A stretch of 64,000 nt of DNA, from positions 2,446,501-2,510,500 of the forward strand of contig NZ_CP073015.1 in the NCBI RefSeq assembly GCF_018080005.1. The letters run 5' to 3'. The stretch comes from Flavobacterium sp. CS20. Lineage in GTDB: Bacteria; Bacteroidota; Bacteroidia; Flavobacteriales; Flavobacteriaceae. Positions 42,581 to 52,148 of this stretch are shown here, piece after piece. Within the stretch, counting starts at the first letter, position 1; every line of letters begins with the position of its first letter. Below the pieces are notes generated by a model that saw only the letters and a list, made by a program, of their open reading frames with translations, searched no databases and was not told where the DNA came from. A program made the position numbers and the translations under genes.

Positions 42581-45435
42581 TTAAAATCTAACATATACAT
42601 TTAAATAGTAAGTTGTGCCTCTTCCAAAAAAATAGCGGTTGCCAAATAATGGTTTATCTCGATTAAGGTCTTCGGTACGGTTTTGGTAATTGGCTTTGCG
42701 CGATTGTTCAAAACCACCTGTGATGTAATTTTCGCCAAAAATATTGTTAATCACAGCAAAAAAGCCAATATAGTAATCACCAACTTTCCATGATTTTCCA
42801 CCGATGGCGTTGAATAAGAAATAATCGTCAAATTTTTCTTGTTTCAAAGTTTGTCTGGCAATGTCAGGGTCAAAATTTGCAAACTCTTGATTATCTAAGT
42901 CTAATCTAAAGTTTTCTGAATCTACTAAACCACTCGGACTAACATAAGCATTTGAATAGTAGTTTGAAGTAATTCCGATGTTCCAGAAATTAGGATCGCG
43001 ATATTCAAAACCAAGTTGATAGGCTTGTTGTGATTCACCTGATACTTTAAGGTCTTTCAAAGCAGTTTTACCACTTCCGAATCTGATTTTTTGAGTGCCA
43101 AAATCTTGGCTTGTTAAGTATAAATTAGGGTTGCTATCATAGGTATGTTGACCCCAAGCACCAGCAGCTTTAAGCTTTATGGTTGGTGTGACTTGAGCTT
43201 CAATTCCTAATTCAGCACCAATGTGTTGGCGATCTATACCTGTCATCACTTCTTGTACAAAAGCACTGGCGTTGTCTGAATTAAAGCCTGTAAGGTCTTC
43301 GGTAAAGTAAAAACCGACATTGGTTTCATCTTCTATTTTGGTATAATAACCTGTTAATCTTGCTTGAATTATAGGCGAGCGGTAGATGTAACTCAAATCT
43401 GCCGAGGTAGAAATTACTTCTTTAAGGTCTTCAACAACCATATTGTTTTGTCTCGGGTTGCTATAAGAGTTTCTTATCGTTGGTGCTTTTTGAATGTAAG
43501 TCGCATTAACATCTAAATAATGACCGCCTTTAACTTTAAAAACACCACCAATTTTAGTCATGAGGTTATCAAAACTAAGTTCTTCACCTTCACCAAAGGA
43601 TTGTTCACCAGGATAATATCCGTTTTCATATAAACCAGTTCGTTGATAAGTGGTTTGTCCAAATTTACCAGCTACGTAAAAATCCACCCAATCATATTGA
43701 AATTGAGCTTGTGCAAAGGCGTTGTATTCTTCAACGTCTATTTCGTAATTATATTTATAACGGTCGCCTTCAACCACTAATCGGTTTGGGTTTCTTAAGT
43801 CGGATTGAGCAACATCAACAGCAGAGCCAATAGCTTGCGTGTTTTCATCAGCAAAGAAATCTATATCTAAAAATTGTTGCCCACCGAGTAAATCCGCAAC
43901 TTCTGCATAGTTTTCACTGTTCAATGAACGGTAATCAACACTGGCGTTTAAAGTTATTCTATCATTAAGTTTAGCGTTCAATACAGAGTTAAACTGTATC
44001 AAATCATCGTCAACCAAATCTTCTTTTAAGATGTAGGTGGAGTTGCCACCAAGAATGGCGTTGTTTAAGTTGGCTTCGTAAACGGCATTCCAGTCAAATT
44101 GACCATCTTCTAAGAAAGCTTGTTGAGCTGTATATGCGTTTGCGAGGTCTGTTGTTGTAGGATTTGGGTCTTGCAAAAAGTAACTCGGTAGCTTTTGCCA
44201 ATATACTCGTGAAGGATTTCTGGCACCACCGATGTAGGTATCTTCACCATTTGGTCCTTGAATTCTTCGGGTTCCACCATTATCAATACGGGTTGTTCCC
44301 AGAGTTCCAAATTGGTAGCCAACATTGGTGTTTAAGGAAATATTTTCATTGATATCCCAATAGTGGTTTAACATAAATACTGGTTGTTCGATGGTTCTGA
44401 TTCTTACATTTCGTTTATCTCCATTTTGGTAACCCCATTCTGGGTTGTATCGACGACCTTTCAGGTCTTCAACTTCTTGGGTTATAGCATTAGATAAACC
44501 TCTTCGATTTGGAGTATAAAAGCCAGTAAAGTTTAAACTGTGTTTGTCATTGATTTGTTTTTCTACCGAAGCAGAAAATGAATTGGCATCGTAAAGCGTA
44601 GCATCTTGAAAACCTTCCTCGCCAAAACGTCTAGACATTAATACGGAGTAAGACCAGCCGTTAGACAATATGCCAGAGTTATAGCTTCCCATAACTCTGC
44701 CTTGATAAGAACGGTTTGAAGACGCAAAAGACACACGTCCGCCTTTGCGTTGACCAGAAGCTCTCATATCAATATTGGTTGTTCCAGCAAGATCACCAAA
44801 TTGAAATTCATTAGCATGAGTATTCATACTTAGTGTTCGATTTCTTTGGATATCATTTAAGCCACCCCATTGCGTCCATTGTGGTCTTCCGGTTGAAAAT
44901 TTATTCATTTCCATTCCATTAATCAGGACTTTACCACGGGCGTTGTCATAACCACGCGGATTAAAAAATGTCGCACTAAAATCATAGGCCACGCTGCTCT
45001 TAAAAACACATCACGTGTAGATTGGAGTAAACCAGAGACATTGAATAAAACATTGTCATCGCTAGCCAATTCGTTGTCTGATAAACTGATTATGCCTGTT
45101 TGCTCTGACTCTTCACTAATATCTACTTTTATGTATAAAGTGCCTAAGTCTAAAGTTTCGCCTTCGTTAATAATGATAGGATATCGTTTAGACACATAGC
45201 CTTCTTTATCGACTAACAGCATTTGTTCGCCAAGTGGTAATTCTGAACCTTGTAAGTTAAAAACACCTTTGTTGTTGGTTTTGACACTCAGTAATGTCCC
45301 TTCTATGCTTAATTCTACATCAGGAATAGGTTGCTCATCAACGTCTTGAACAATAATACCAGTTACACTTGTTTGCTGGCTAAAAACTAAACTAGAAAAA
45401 AGTAGAAATAAAGAGAGAAAAATTGATTTATTCAT
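42581..45435 (-). pseudogene. TonB-dependent receptor with a frameshift in the plug region
   Basis: The first frame (45435 to 44923) gives a signal peptide, a carboxypeptidase-like domain and the beginning of the plug (GLLQSTRDVFLRAA). The second (44992 to 42581) continues with AYDFSATFFNPRGYDNARGKVLINGMEMN and a full barrel ending in an aromatic C terminus (YYLNVYVRF). The junction AGAGCAGCGTGGCCTATG at about 44985-45000 needs two bases removed or one added to join the frames as RAAAYDF. The whole would be about 951 codons, normal for a large receptor. The gene is upstream of the DUF5689 lipoprotein (33-base gap). Confidence 0.88.
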
Positions 45436-45528
45436 TGGTTGAAAAATTATATGAGTCTAACCTCTTTAAGAAATTATTATGTTTTGACTGCAAATGTATT
45501 TAATATTTATTTATTCCCTATTTTTGAA

Positions 45529-45536
45529 CCATAAAA
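45529..45536 (+). promoter_or_regulatory. -7 box before the secreted nuclease gene
   Basis: TATTTTTG matches TAnnTTTG and stands about 30 bases before the ATG. The divergent TonB receptor gene shares this intergenic region. Confidence 0.4.
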
Positions 45537-45566
45537 ATTAAAAAATTTACAATTAAATAATATTAC

Positions 45567-46634
45567 ATGAAAACAATTTTAGATTTAAGACTGCTTACAT
45601 TAGCATTGCTCATAGCCTTTAGTGCAAGATCTCAAGATAAAAAATACAGGATATTAACTGTGGCATTTTATAATCAAGAAAACTTATTTGACATAGAAGA
45701 TGATCCAAATAAACTAGATGAGCGTTCACCAATTATGGAAATGGATTCGACGGCTCGACCTGATGTTTATAAAAAGAAAATTGCCAATATGGCAAAAGTT
45801 ATTTCTAAAATTGGAACGGATTTTGCTGGAGTGCCACCAGCTATAATTGGGGTTTGTGAGGTTGAAAATGATGATGTGCTTCTCGACTTGGTCAATCATC
45901 CGCGATTACGTCCATTTAATTATGGTGTGATTCATTATGATCTGCCTGATGAAAGAAGTATCGATACAGGTTTACTCTACCAAAAATCACAGTTTATTCC
46001 TACAAATTCTGTGGCTCATGAAGTCAAAATATTTTATGGAATAGATAAAAGTAAGCGTAACTATACCCGCGATGTGCTTGTTGTATCTGGAAAATTAAGA
46101 GGAGAAGATTTTCATTTTATTGTCAACCACTGGCCATCTAGAAGTGGCGGGCAAAAGCGTTCTGAGCCAGGAAGACTTACTGTCGCCAAAGTTACTAAAA
46201 AAGCCATTGACTCTTTACAAGCTATAGATCCTTACGCTAAAATTATGGTCATGGGTGATTTTAATGATGGACCATATAACAAAAGTATTGCTGAAGTTAT
46301 CGGTGCTAAATTTAACAAAGAAGAAGTTGGCTTTAAAGAATTTTATAATCCTTATGAAGAAATTCGTAAAAAAGGTGGTGGCACAATCGCCTATCGTGGC
46401 AGTTGGGATATTTTTGATCAAATTTTCTTTAGCGAGCCTTTGCTCAATAGTGAAGATTATTCTGAATTTAGATATTATAAATCTGGTGTTTTTGCACCAA
46501 CATTTTTGCAAACTCCTAAAGGTCGATGGAAAGGTTATCCTTATAGAAGTTTTGCTGGTGGGTTTACTGGAGGCTACAGTGACCACTTTCCAGTATTTGT
46601 GTATTTGATTAGAGAGATTGAGGAAGATAAGTAA
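45567..46634 (+). CDS. Secreted endonuclease/exonuclease/phosphatase family protein
   Basis: The 355-residue protein has a signal peptide ending ARSQ. It carries EEP-fold active-site motifs: FYNQENLFD (Asn, about 34), GVCEVEND (catalytic Glu), FIVNHWPSRSGG (His), VMGDFND (Asp, Asn) and GYSDHFPV near the end (Asp-His). These enzymes use Mg to cut DNA or phosphate esters. It is divergent from the TonB receptor/DUF5689 pair. A role in taking DNA or organic phosphate is plausible. It is intact while the neighbouring receptor is frameshifted. Confidence 0.92.
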   Translation: MKTILDLRLLTLALLIAFSARSQDKKYRILTVAFYNQENLFDIEDDPNKLDERSPIMEMDSTARPDVYKKKIANMAKVISKIGTDFAGVPPAIIGVCEVENDDVLLDLVNHPRLRPFNYGVIHYDLPDERSIDTGLLYQKSQFIPTNSVAHEVKIFYGIDKSKRNYTRDVLVVSGKLRGEDFHFIVNHWPSRSGGQKRSEPGRLTVAKVTKKAIDSLQAIDPYAKIMVMGDFNDGPYNKSIAEVIGAKFNKEEVGFKEFYNPYEEIRKKGGGTIAYRGSWDIFDQIFFSEPLLNSEDYSEFRYYKSGVFAPTFLQTPKGRWKGYPYRSFAGGFTGGYSDHFPVFVYLIREIEEDK

Positions 46635-46640
46635 TAAGCA

Positions 46641-48763
46641 TTAATTTATTTCGCTTTCAATTTCACCCAAATACAAGCCCATCTTAATTTTCCAATACGG
46701 CATTTTTTCTTCAAAATACTCGTAATAGGGTTTGAGTGCTTCTTCTTCTAAGTTTAATTCTGTTTTGGCTTTCAAAATGCTTTCAACTTCTGTTTTGTCG
46801 ATATATTGCCACAGGTCAATCGGTTTTTCTGCTTGGTGCAAACGGGTCAAATGGTTGTAAATGGTTTCTTCTTTGAGCTCTCTTTTTTTAGCAATGTCTT
46901 TTACAGAATGTTCCTTTTCAAGTAAATTAAAAGTTTCGATATGAGTTGAATTCAAACCTTTAGTCTGTTTAGATTTTGATTTTTTTTGCTTTTGGTATTT
47001 TTTGATTACTGCTAAAAACCGTTGTCCGTATTTTTTGTTTTTAGCTTCACCAACACCACTGACTTGTAAAAAATCTTTTCCGTCTTGAGGTAATTGCTTT
47101 TCCATATCTTTTAGACTGGCATCGCTAAACACCACATAAGCTGGCACTTGCTCTTCTTGGGCAATTTGTTTTCGCAACTGTCGCAATTCATCAAATAAAC
47201 CTGATGAATGTTGTTGAGGTAAATCGGTAACTTCTTGTGGTTTGGGTTGAGTTTGTAATCTTGCCAGTTTCACTTTTTGACCTTCAAACAGTATTTTTTT
47301 AGCCAGAGGTGTCAATAGCAATCGTCCTTTTTCGTGAAAGCGAATTTCAAGAATTCCTTGATTTATCATTTGGATGATGTATTGTTGAAGGTCTAACCAA
47401 GGCACATCTCTGGCTACGCCATAAGTTTTGATGTTTTGATAAGCTTTGTCATAAACCTGAGCATTTCTTGAGCCTCGCAACACATCAATTAACATAGTTA
47501 TGGGCTCTTTTTGTTTGAGTCGATATACTGCTGAACAAACTTTTTGAGCTAAAATAGTGCCGTCAAAAAATTGGGGTGGCGTTTTGCAATTATCACAATT
47601 TCCACAATCTTCAGAGGTATGCTCGCCAAAATAATTCAATAATGTAATTCGCCGACAATTCAAAGCCTCAGCAAATTGTCGCATGCGTTCAAGTTTTGCC
47701 AACTGAACTTCTTGATTTGCAGACTCATCAACAAATTTTCTGAGTTTTACAACGTCGGAATAACTGTAAAAAAGCAACGTATGAGCTGGCAAACCATCGC
47801 GACCACTTCGACCAATTTCTTGGTAATAACTTTCTATATTTTTGGGCATATTGTAGTGAATCACCCAACGCACATTGCTTTTATCAATGCCCATTCCAAA
47901 GGCGATGGTAGCCACGATAATCGGTGTGCGGTCGTTGACAAAATCATCCTGAATTTGACTGCGTTCATCAGAGTCTAAACCTGCGTGATAGGCTTGTGCA
48001 TCATAACCGTAATTGACCAAATTATCAGCTAAACTTTCTGTGCCTTTTCGGCTTAAACAATAAATAATACCACTTTCATCAGGTTTGTTTTTTAAAAACT
48101 CTAAAATTTGTGGTAAACGTTTGGTGCCTGGTCTGACTTCTAAATACAGGTTTGCTCTATCAAAAGATGCTAAGTGTTTTTGGGCTGTTGTGATGTTCAG
48201 CTGATTTAAAATATCATCTTGTGTTGCCGTATCGGCAGTAGCCGTAAAAGCAAAGCAATTGGAATGTTTGGATATTTCTCTTTTAGCTGACTTAATTCTT
48301 GATAAGCTGGTCTAAAATCGTGACCCCAAGCCGAAATGCAATGGGCTTCGTCTATGGCGAAAAGGCTAATTTGGGTTTCCTTGAGATGTGGTATTAATAG
48401 TTTTAAACTTTCGGGTGCGACATATAATAGTTTGATTTTTTGTTGATGTAAATCATTTAACACCTGATTTTGAACCTCAATAGGTCATGAGCTGTTGTAG
48501 TAATTTGCAGAAATTCCGTTGGCTCGCAAGGCATCTACTTGGTCTTTCATCAAGGCGATAAGTGGCGAAACCACAATTGCAGTGCCATCAAGCATCAAAG
48601 CTGGCAATTGAAAACACAAAGATTTACCACCACCTGTTGGCATAATAGCAAGAACATCTTTACGCTCTATTAAATCTTGAATAATAGCTTCTTGATTGGG
48701 GCGAAAACTATCATAACCGAAATATTTTTTGAGTAAATTTAAAGATGTTGTTCTTGTTTGCAT
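46641..48763 (-). pseudogene. recQ: RecQ helicase with a nonsense codon and a 5-bp duplication
   Basis: The gene can be followed from ATG 48763 (MQTRTTSLNLLKKYFG). Its motifs are DEAD-box helicase IMPTGGGKSLCFQLP, FAIDEAHCISAWGHDFR, GIIYCLSRKGTE, QIGRSGRDGLPA-type motif VI, an RQC zinc site (CGNCDNC) and an HRDC domain (FSDASLKDMEKQLPQDGKDFLQVSGVGEAK). Two lesions interrupt it: TGA at 48485-48487 after YYNSS, and a tandem AAAGC duplication (48247-48256) that shifts the frame by +5. Removing five bases restores IPIAFTATADTATQDD. RecQ unwinds recombination intermediates. Both lesions lie in the N-terminal helicase half, so the gene is almost certainly non-functional as written. Confidence 0.93.
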
Positions 48764-48908
48764 TTTGTAAAAATAAAATTTTTTTTGCAAATCTATTGTG
48801 CAATTTCCAAAGCTAAGGCAAAAATGTCGCTAACTTGTCGGTTTAAAACTGTAAGAGTTATGAGCAAATAAATGCTAATTTTGGATAAATAAAAACATCC
48901 TACAATTT

Positions 48909-49472
48909 ATGAAAAATATAGGACAAAAAATCAAAAGCATTCGTAACCAAAAAGGACTTTCACAAGAAGAACCTGCCGACCGAGCAAAAGTTAATTTAAG
49001 AACCATTCAACGCATAGAAAATGCCGAGAGCGAACCACGCGGTAAAACCCTGCAATTAATCTGTAATGTTCTGGAGGTCAATATTGAAGATATTTTAGAT
49101 TATGGGAAACAAACCAATCATAATTTCTTAGTCGTTTTTCATTTGTCTGTTTTGAGTTTTCTTGTTATTCCTATGGGGAATATTATTCTTCCTCTCATAC
49201 TGTGGATGAATAAAAAAGATAAAATTATCGGACTTCACACTATAGGAGCCAATCTATTAAACTTTCAGATGGTTTGGACTGTTGTTTCTTTTTTATCAAT
49301 CATAACATTTGCTCTATTCAAAATTTTGCATTACGGAAATTATGAGTATTTCTTTTACGTATTTGCAGGGCTTTATGTTTTGAACATAGTTTTACCTATA
49401 ATTTTTGCAGTCAAAGCCAATAAAGGGCAAACCCAAATATATTATCCTAAATTGATAAAGTTTGTGAAGTAG
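48909..49472 (+). CDS. XRE regulator fused to a DUF4870-like membrane domain
   Basis: The 187-residue protein has an N-terminal Cro/C1 helix-turn-helix (KIKSIRNQKGLSQEEPADRAKVNLRTIQRIENAESEPRG, about 8-45) and a C-terminal membrane domain of about four helices (LVIPMGNIILPLILWMNK onward), like DUF4870. Where relatives have SQEELA or SQEEFA this copy has SQEEPA, a proline in helix 2 that could weaken DNA binding. A paralogous C-terminal tail lies at 51439-51572. A direct repeat containing the ahcY tail starts 22 bases downstream. Confidence 0.82.
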   Translation: MKNIGQKIKSIRNQKGLSQEEPADRAKVNLRTIQRIENAESEPRGKTLQLICNVLEVNIEDILDYGKQTNHNFLVVFHLSVLSFLVIPMGNIILPLILWMNKKDKIIGLHTIGANLLNFQMVWTVVSFLSIITFALFKILHYGNYEYFFYVFAGLYVLNIVLPIIFAVKANKGQTQIYYPKLIKFVK

Positions 49473-49494
49473 ATTGATTTATAATAAGTAATTG

Positions 49495-49717
49495 CCACGA
49501 ATGCACTAATGAATTCAAAACTGATTAGTTACATGCTTCAAAAATAAATAATAGACTTTTAAACCAAAATAATAATGTAACACTAAAAAACCTCACAGGT
49601 CTCGAAGACCTGTGAGGTTTAAATTTGATTTTTCTTACTTGTTGTTTTATAAACTTTTAATACCTATAATACTCAGGCTTAAATGGTCCATCAACATCAA
49701 CGCCAATATAATCGGCT
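49495..49717 (-). repeat. Duplicate of the ahcY 3' end and flank (left copy)
   Basis: These 223 bases are a close copy (few mismatches, one indel) of 52671-52894. They contain about 160 bp of ahcY 3' flank, including the palindrome AACCTCACAGGTCT-cga-AGACCTGTGAGGTT (49589-49619 region), and the last about 20 ahcY codons ([17 protein letters not shown]). The rest of ahcY is absent. The copy and its counterpart bracket the second accessory islet. Confidence 0.93.
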
Positions 49718-49946
49718 AATTGGGACAATATGTTCGTTAAAAAAAGTTCTTAAGTAAGGTATTGAACCGTATTTAGTGCAAACTAACAAACAGATTTGAC
49801 TAAACTAAAAACTTGAGCCCCCGAACTATTAAGTGCATAGAAAATGAAAATATCTATAAATAAGTGAGAAATGTTGGATCGCATTTTCTTAAAGTCACAT
49901 GAACAAAATTCCAATATACTTAATTTAGCCACAATTTTATCTTACA
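49718..49946. other. Spacer after the ahcY-tail copy
   Basis: An AT-rich stretch between the truncated ahcY tail and the next gene. I see no open frame of coding character, no tRNA and no clear hairpin. It probably contains the breakpoint of the rearrangement that produced the repeat. Confidence 0.45.
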
Positions 49947-50651
49947 TTACAAAAAAGATGGTTTAATTTTAGTAATTTTAGTACAATTGGTAGAATTAAA
50001 ATCATTTGATTCCAATTTAGAGATTTGTTCGGATGTTGCGTTTTCAACATGAATGAGCTTTGTTAATTTTTTTTCATTTTTATCGTAAACTTTCGATACA
50101 CCATAAGGGAACATTTGTTTTGCAAAGAGAGCAGGTTGAATTTTCCAATCCAAAGTGCTATCGATAACTACAATAAAATTACCATCCTCGTGAACGTATG
50201 CACTTTCTGTAGGTTTGAGCTTGAACATATCGGGTTTTTGCATTTTTTTGAAGTTGACAGGTTCAAATTCGTAACATTCATCAGATGACACATCTTTCTT
50301 GAAATTTCCTTGTCGATAAGAGATCACGAAATTTTGATCCTCAATATTCACTGATATACCGGGATTGAGATTGGGAAAAGTATAACCATCTAAGAGAAGA
50401 ACATTAGAGTTTGCTATAAAATCTCTTTGAATATTATCAAATGCAGATTTAGCGATTTTTTCTTCTAAAGAAATATCTGTTCCCAAATCATTTGTAATAA
50501 TTGTCTTGTATGAAAAGAATGAAGGCACAAACTTTTTTGAATCATGCTTGGAATTTTGTAGAGAAGAATCTTGGGGAAATAAAGAAAGTTGATTAAGTAA
50601 TAAAAACACAATTACTAAACCACTATTAAAATTTAATTTTTTAGTTTTCAT
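49947..50651 (-). CDS. Hypothetical secreted protein
   Basis: From ATG 50651 (MKTKKLNFNSGLVIVFLLL) the product has 234 residues with a signal peptide ending near FPQ. The mature part is mixed alpha/beta with two cysteines (SSDECYEFEP and NSTNCTKITK) that could form a disulfide. I do not recognise the family. It lies in the islet between the ahcY repeats, on the same strand as the broken secreted-protein gene upstream. Confidence 0.6.
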   Translation of the reverse strand: MKTKKLNFNSGLVIVFLLLNQLSLFPQDSSLQNSKHDSKKFVPSFFSYKTIITNDLGTDISLEEKIAKSAFDNIQRDFIANSNVLLLDGYTFPNLNPGISVNIEDQNFVISYRQGNFKKDVSSDECYEFEPVNFKKMQKPDMFKLKPTESAYVHEDGNFIVVIDSTLDWKIQPALFAKQMFPYGVSKVYDKNEKKLTKLIHVENATSEQISKLESNDFNSTNCTKITKIKPSFL

Positions 50652-50734
50652 AATATTCATCTTAAAATTATCTAACTTAAGAAAAACAGAGCCATTCTAA
50701 ACGTAGAGTGGCTTTTAAAATAGCAATACTATCT

Positions 50735-51181
50735 TCAATTATTGATTATAGCTTGATTGATTTCTTTAACAAGAAACTGTTCAAAATCACGTTTATTATT
50801 AACATCCACATCATAGATGACCGGCAATTCATTAATTGTACCATCACTATTAGACCTCAATTCTATATCAAAATCAACCGAGCCCGAGCAAGAACCACTG
50901 AAAGTTAAATTTCCACGTACTCTAGTGACCTTATTATCAAAAATGCTATAACTAACTGTAATATCATAAGTCATAGTGCAATCACTAATAGTTACTGACC
51001 CATTTAATTTGATGTCAATAAAATATAGCATGTCTGTGGCTAATAGTTTTTCTCCAAACGAACAGTCGTTTACCACATAGCCGTCTGTACTTTCTGCAAC
51101 TGAATTCAGCTCGCTAACAGCATGATTGGATGTCTATACTCCAAAAAATAATACTACAATAATTTTTGAAAAATTTTTCAT
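50735..51181 (-). pseudogene. Hypothetical secreted protein with TAG in the signal peptide
   Basis: ATG 51181 begins a clear signal peptide (MKNFSKIIVVLFFGV) that hits TAG at codon 16 (51136-51134) and then continues in frame for another 132 codons (TSNHAVSELNSVAESTDGYVVND, then a beta-rich domain with paired cysteines, ending EINQAIINN). A CAG to TAG change fits. Without the stop the product would be a 148-residue exported protein. Starting after the stop would lose the export signal. Family unknown. Confidence 0.6.
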
Positions 51182-51256
51182 GATAATTAAATTTTAAAGT
51201 TGAACATAACCAAAATTACAACTTGTATTTTTTTGTTTTGTTAAATATAAGTTAAT

Positions 51257-51438
51257 CATTGTTGTTCGATAAACATCGTTGGGTAAAATAAGACTTAAAA
51301 CCTTTTTGATAATGGGTTGACCGCTAAAATTTTTACTTTTGTTCACATGTAAGTTTTGTGGAAAAACTAAGATAAAAATAAGTGGAAAATCCTATATAGG
51401 AAATCCCGCTTTTAAAAAATGTTTATCGGACACTACTG
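51257..51438. mobile_element. 182-bp MITE derived from the IS4-type element at 24008-25393
   Basis: The left end CATTGTTGTTCGATAAA and right end TTTATCGGACACTACTG match the IS ends. The body matches IS positions 25229-25393 (transposase codons 1-25 and the right terminal region), with the transposase ATG changed to GTG. Joining the left-end TGTCCGATAAA (24014-24024) to the internal TGTCCGATAAA (25218-25228) removes 1204 bp and predicts 182 bp, exactly the observed size. It could be mobilised by the full-length transposase. I see no clear target duplication. It abuts the truncated DUF4870 paralogue. Confidence 0.88.
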
Positions 51439-51572
51439 ATTATGAATATTTCTTTTTTATTTTTATAGGTCTTTATGTACTAAATATGGCTTTACCAGTA
51501 ATTTTTGCAGTCAAAACAAATAAAGGCAAAACGAACTTAAATTATCCTAAGTTGATAAAGCTGGTGAAGTAA
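51439..51572 (+). pseudogene. C-terminal remnant of a second XRE-DUF4870 gene
   Basis: The frame encodes DYEYFFFIFIGLYVLNMA and on to YPKLIKLVK, paralogous to the last about 45 residues of the 48909-49472 protein, with roughly 70 percent of positions identical by eye. The 5' part is missing; the sequence is cut off by the MITE at 51438. A longer open frame beginning at 51339 is an artefact that reads through the MITE. Confidence 0.8.
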
Positions 51573-51583
51573 ATTGAAATGAT

Positions 51584-52148
51584 TTACAACTGAGAATGTA
51601 AAAAATCGGCAGTATTTTTTAGATTTCTTTTTCTCAATATGTCTAATACTTCATATTCATCAAGATTAGGGTTCTTTTTGTTAAAGACCATTTCTCTAAA
51701 AGCCTCGACAGATTGTTTTATATTAAGATCGATTAAATCTGTGCAAAAATCGTCTGCAGATTTAGCCTTTAAACCAAAGGATGCTAAATATGAATTCGGA
51801 AAGTGCTTTAGGTTATTTGTAACAATTACATTTGCATTAGTTTTAATGGCGTGCAGCTAAAACATGGCAATCATCTTTGTCAGGAAGTGATAAGGCATTT
51901 ATCAAGCCTGAATAGTTTTTAACAAATGCATACGGAAAAGCTAAATTTGCTTTTCTAATTCTTTTATTAGCCTCTTTCTCTGAAATATTTTTTCTAAACA
52001 TAACACTTTTCCATTCGTCAAAAATGTGTTTACTCCATTTGGGTGTGAACAAATCATAATAAGCGAACCAAAAAAGCAAATCTCTCACTTCTAAGGGATA
52101 AACAACATTTGTGTCTAATACGGCAATAAATTTCACACTATGAATCAT
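51584..52148 (-). pseudogene. PIN-domain toxin with a +1 frameshift
   Basis: From ATG 52148 (MIHSVKFIAVLDTNVVYP) the frame gives a PIN domain with the first Asp in VLDTNVV, then EWKSVMF and DKDDCHVLAA, and stops as CHVLAARH. Removing one base near 51853 continues AAAIKTNANVIVTNNLKHFPNSYLASFG to a stop at 51584, about 187 residues, with the late DxxVxTxN-like motif. The PIN fold is a Mg-dependent RNase. The start overlaps the antitoxin stop by 11 bases. As written, the last acidic residues are lost, so the toxin is probably inactive. Confidence 0.85.

Noticed and set aside
46215..46586. 123-codon frame on the minus strand
   Set aside because: It lies wholly inside the intact secreted nuclease gene and has no domain character. 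The same holds for frames such as 53096-53473 (in ahcY), 14747-15043 (in sucB) and 38813-39124 (in fhs).
2951..48487. Selenocysteine at the internal TGA codons
   Set aside because: The lnt and glycosyltransferase positions correspond to Trp, not Cys, in relatives, none is near an active site, and I see no bacterial SECIS-like hairpin immediately downstream.
49718..49946. Small RNA or tRNA gene after the ahcY-tail copy
   Set aside because: I looked for a cloverleaf, a CCA end or a promoter-terminator pair and found none convincing.
51339..51572. A 77-residue gene
   Set aside because: Its first part is translated from the MITE and only the last part is a DUF4870 remnant; it is a chimeric frame, not a gene.
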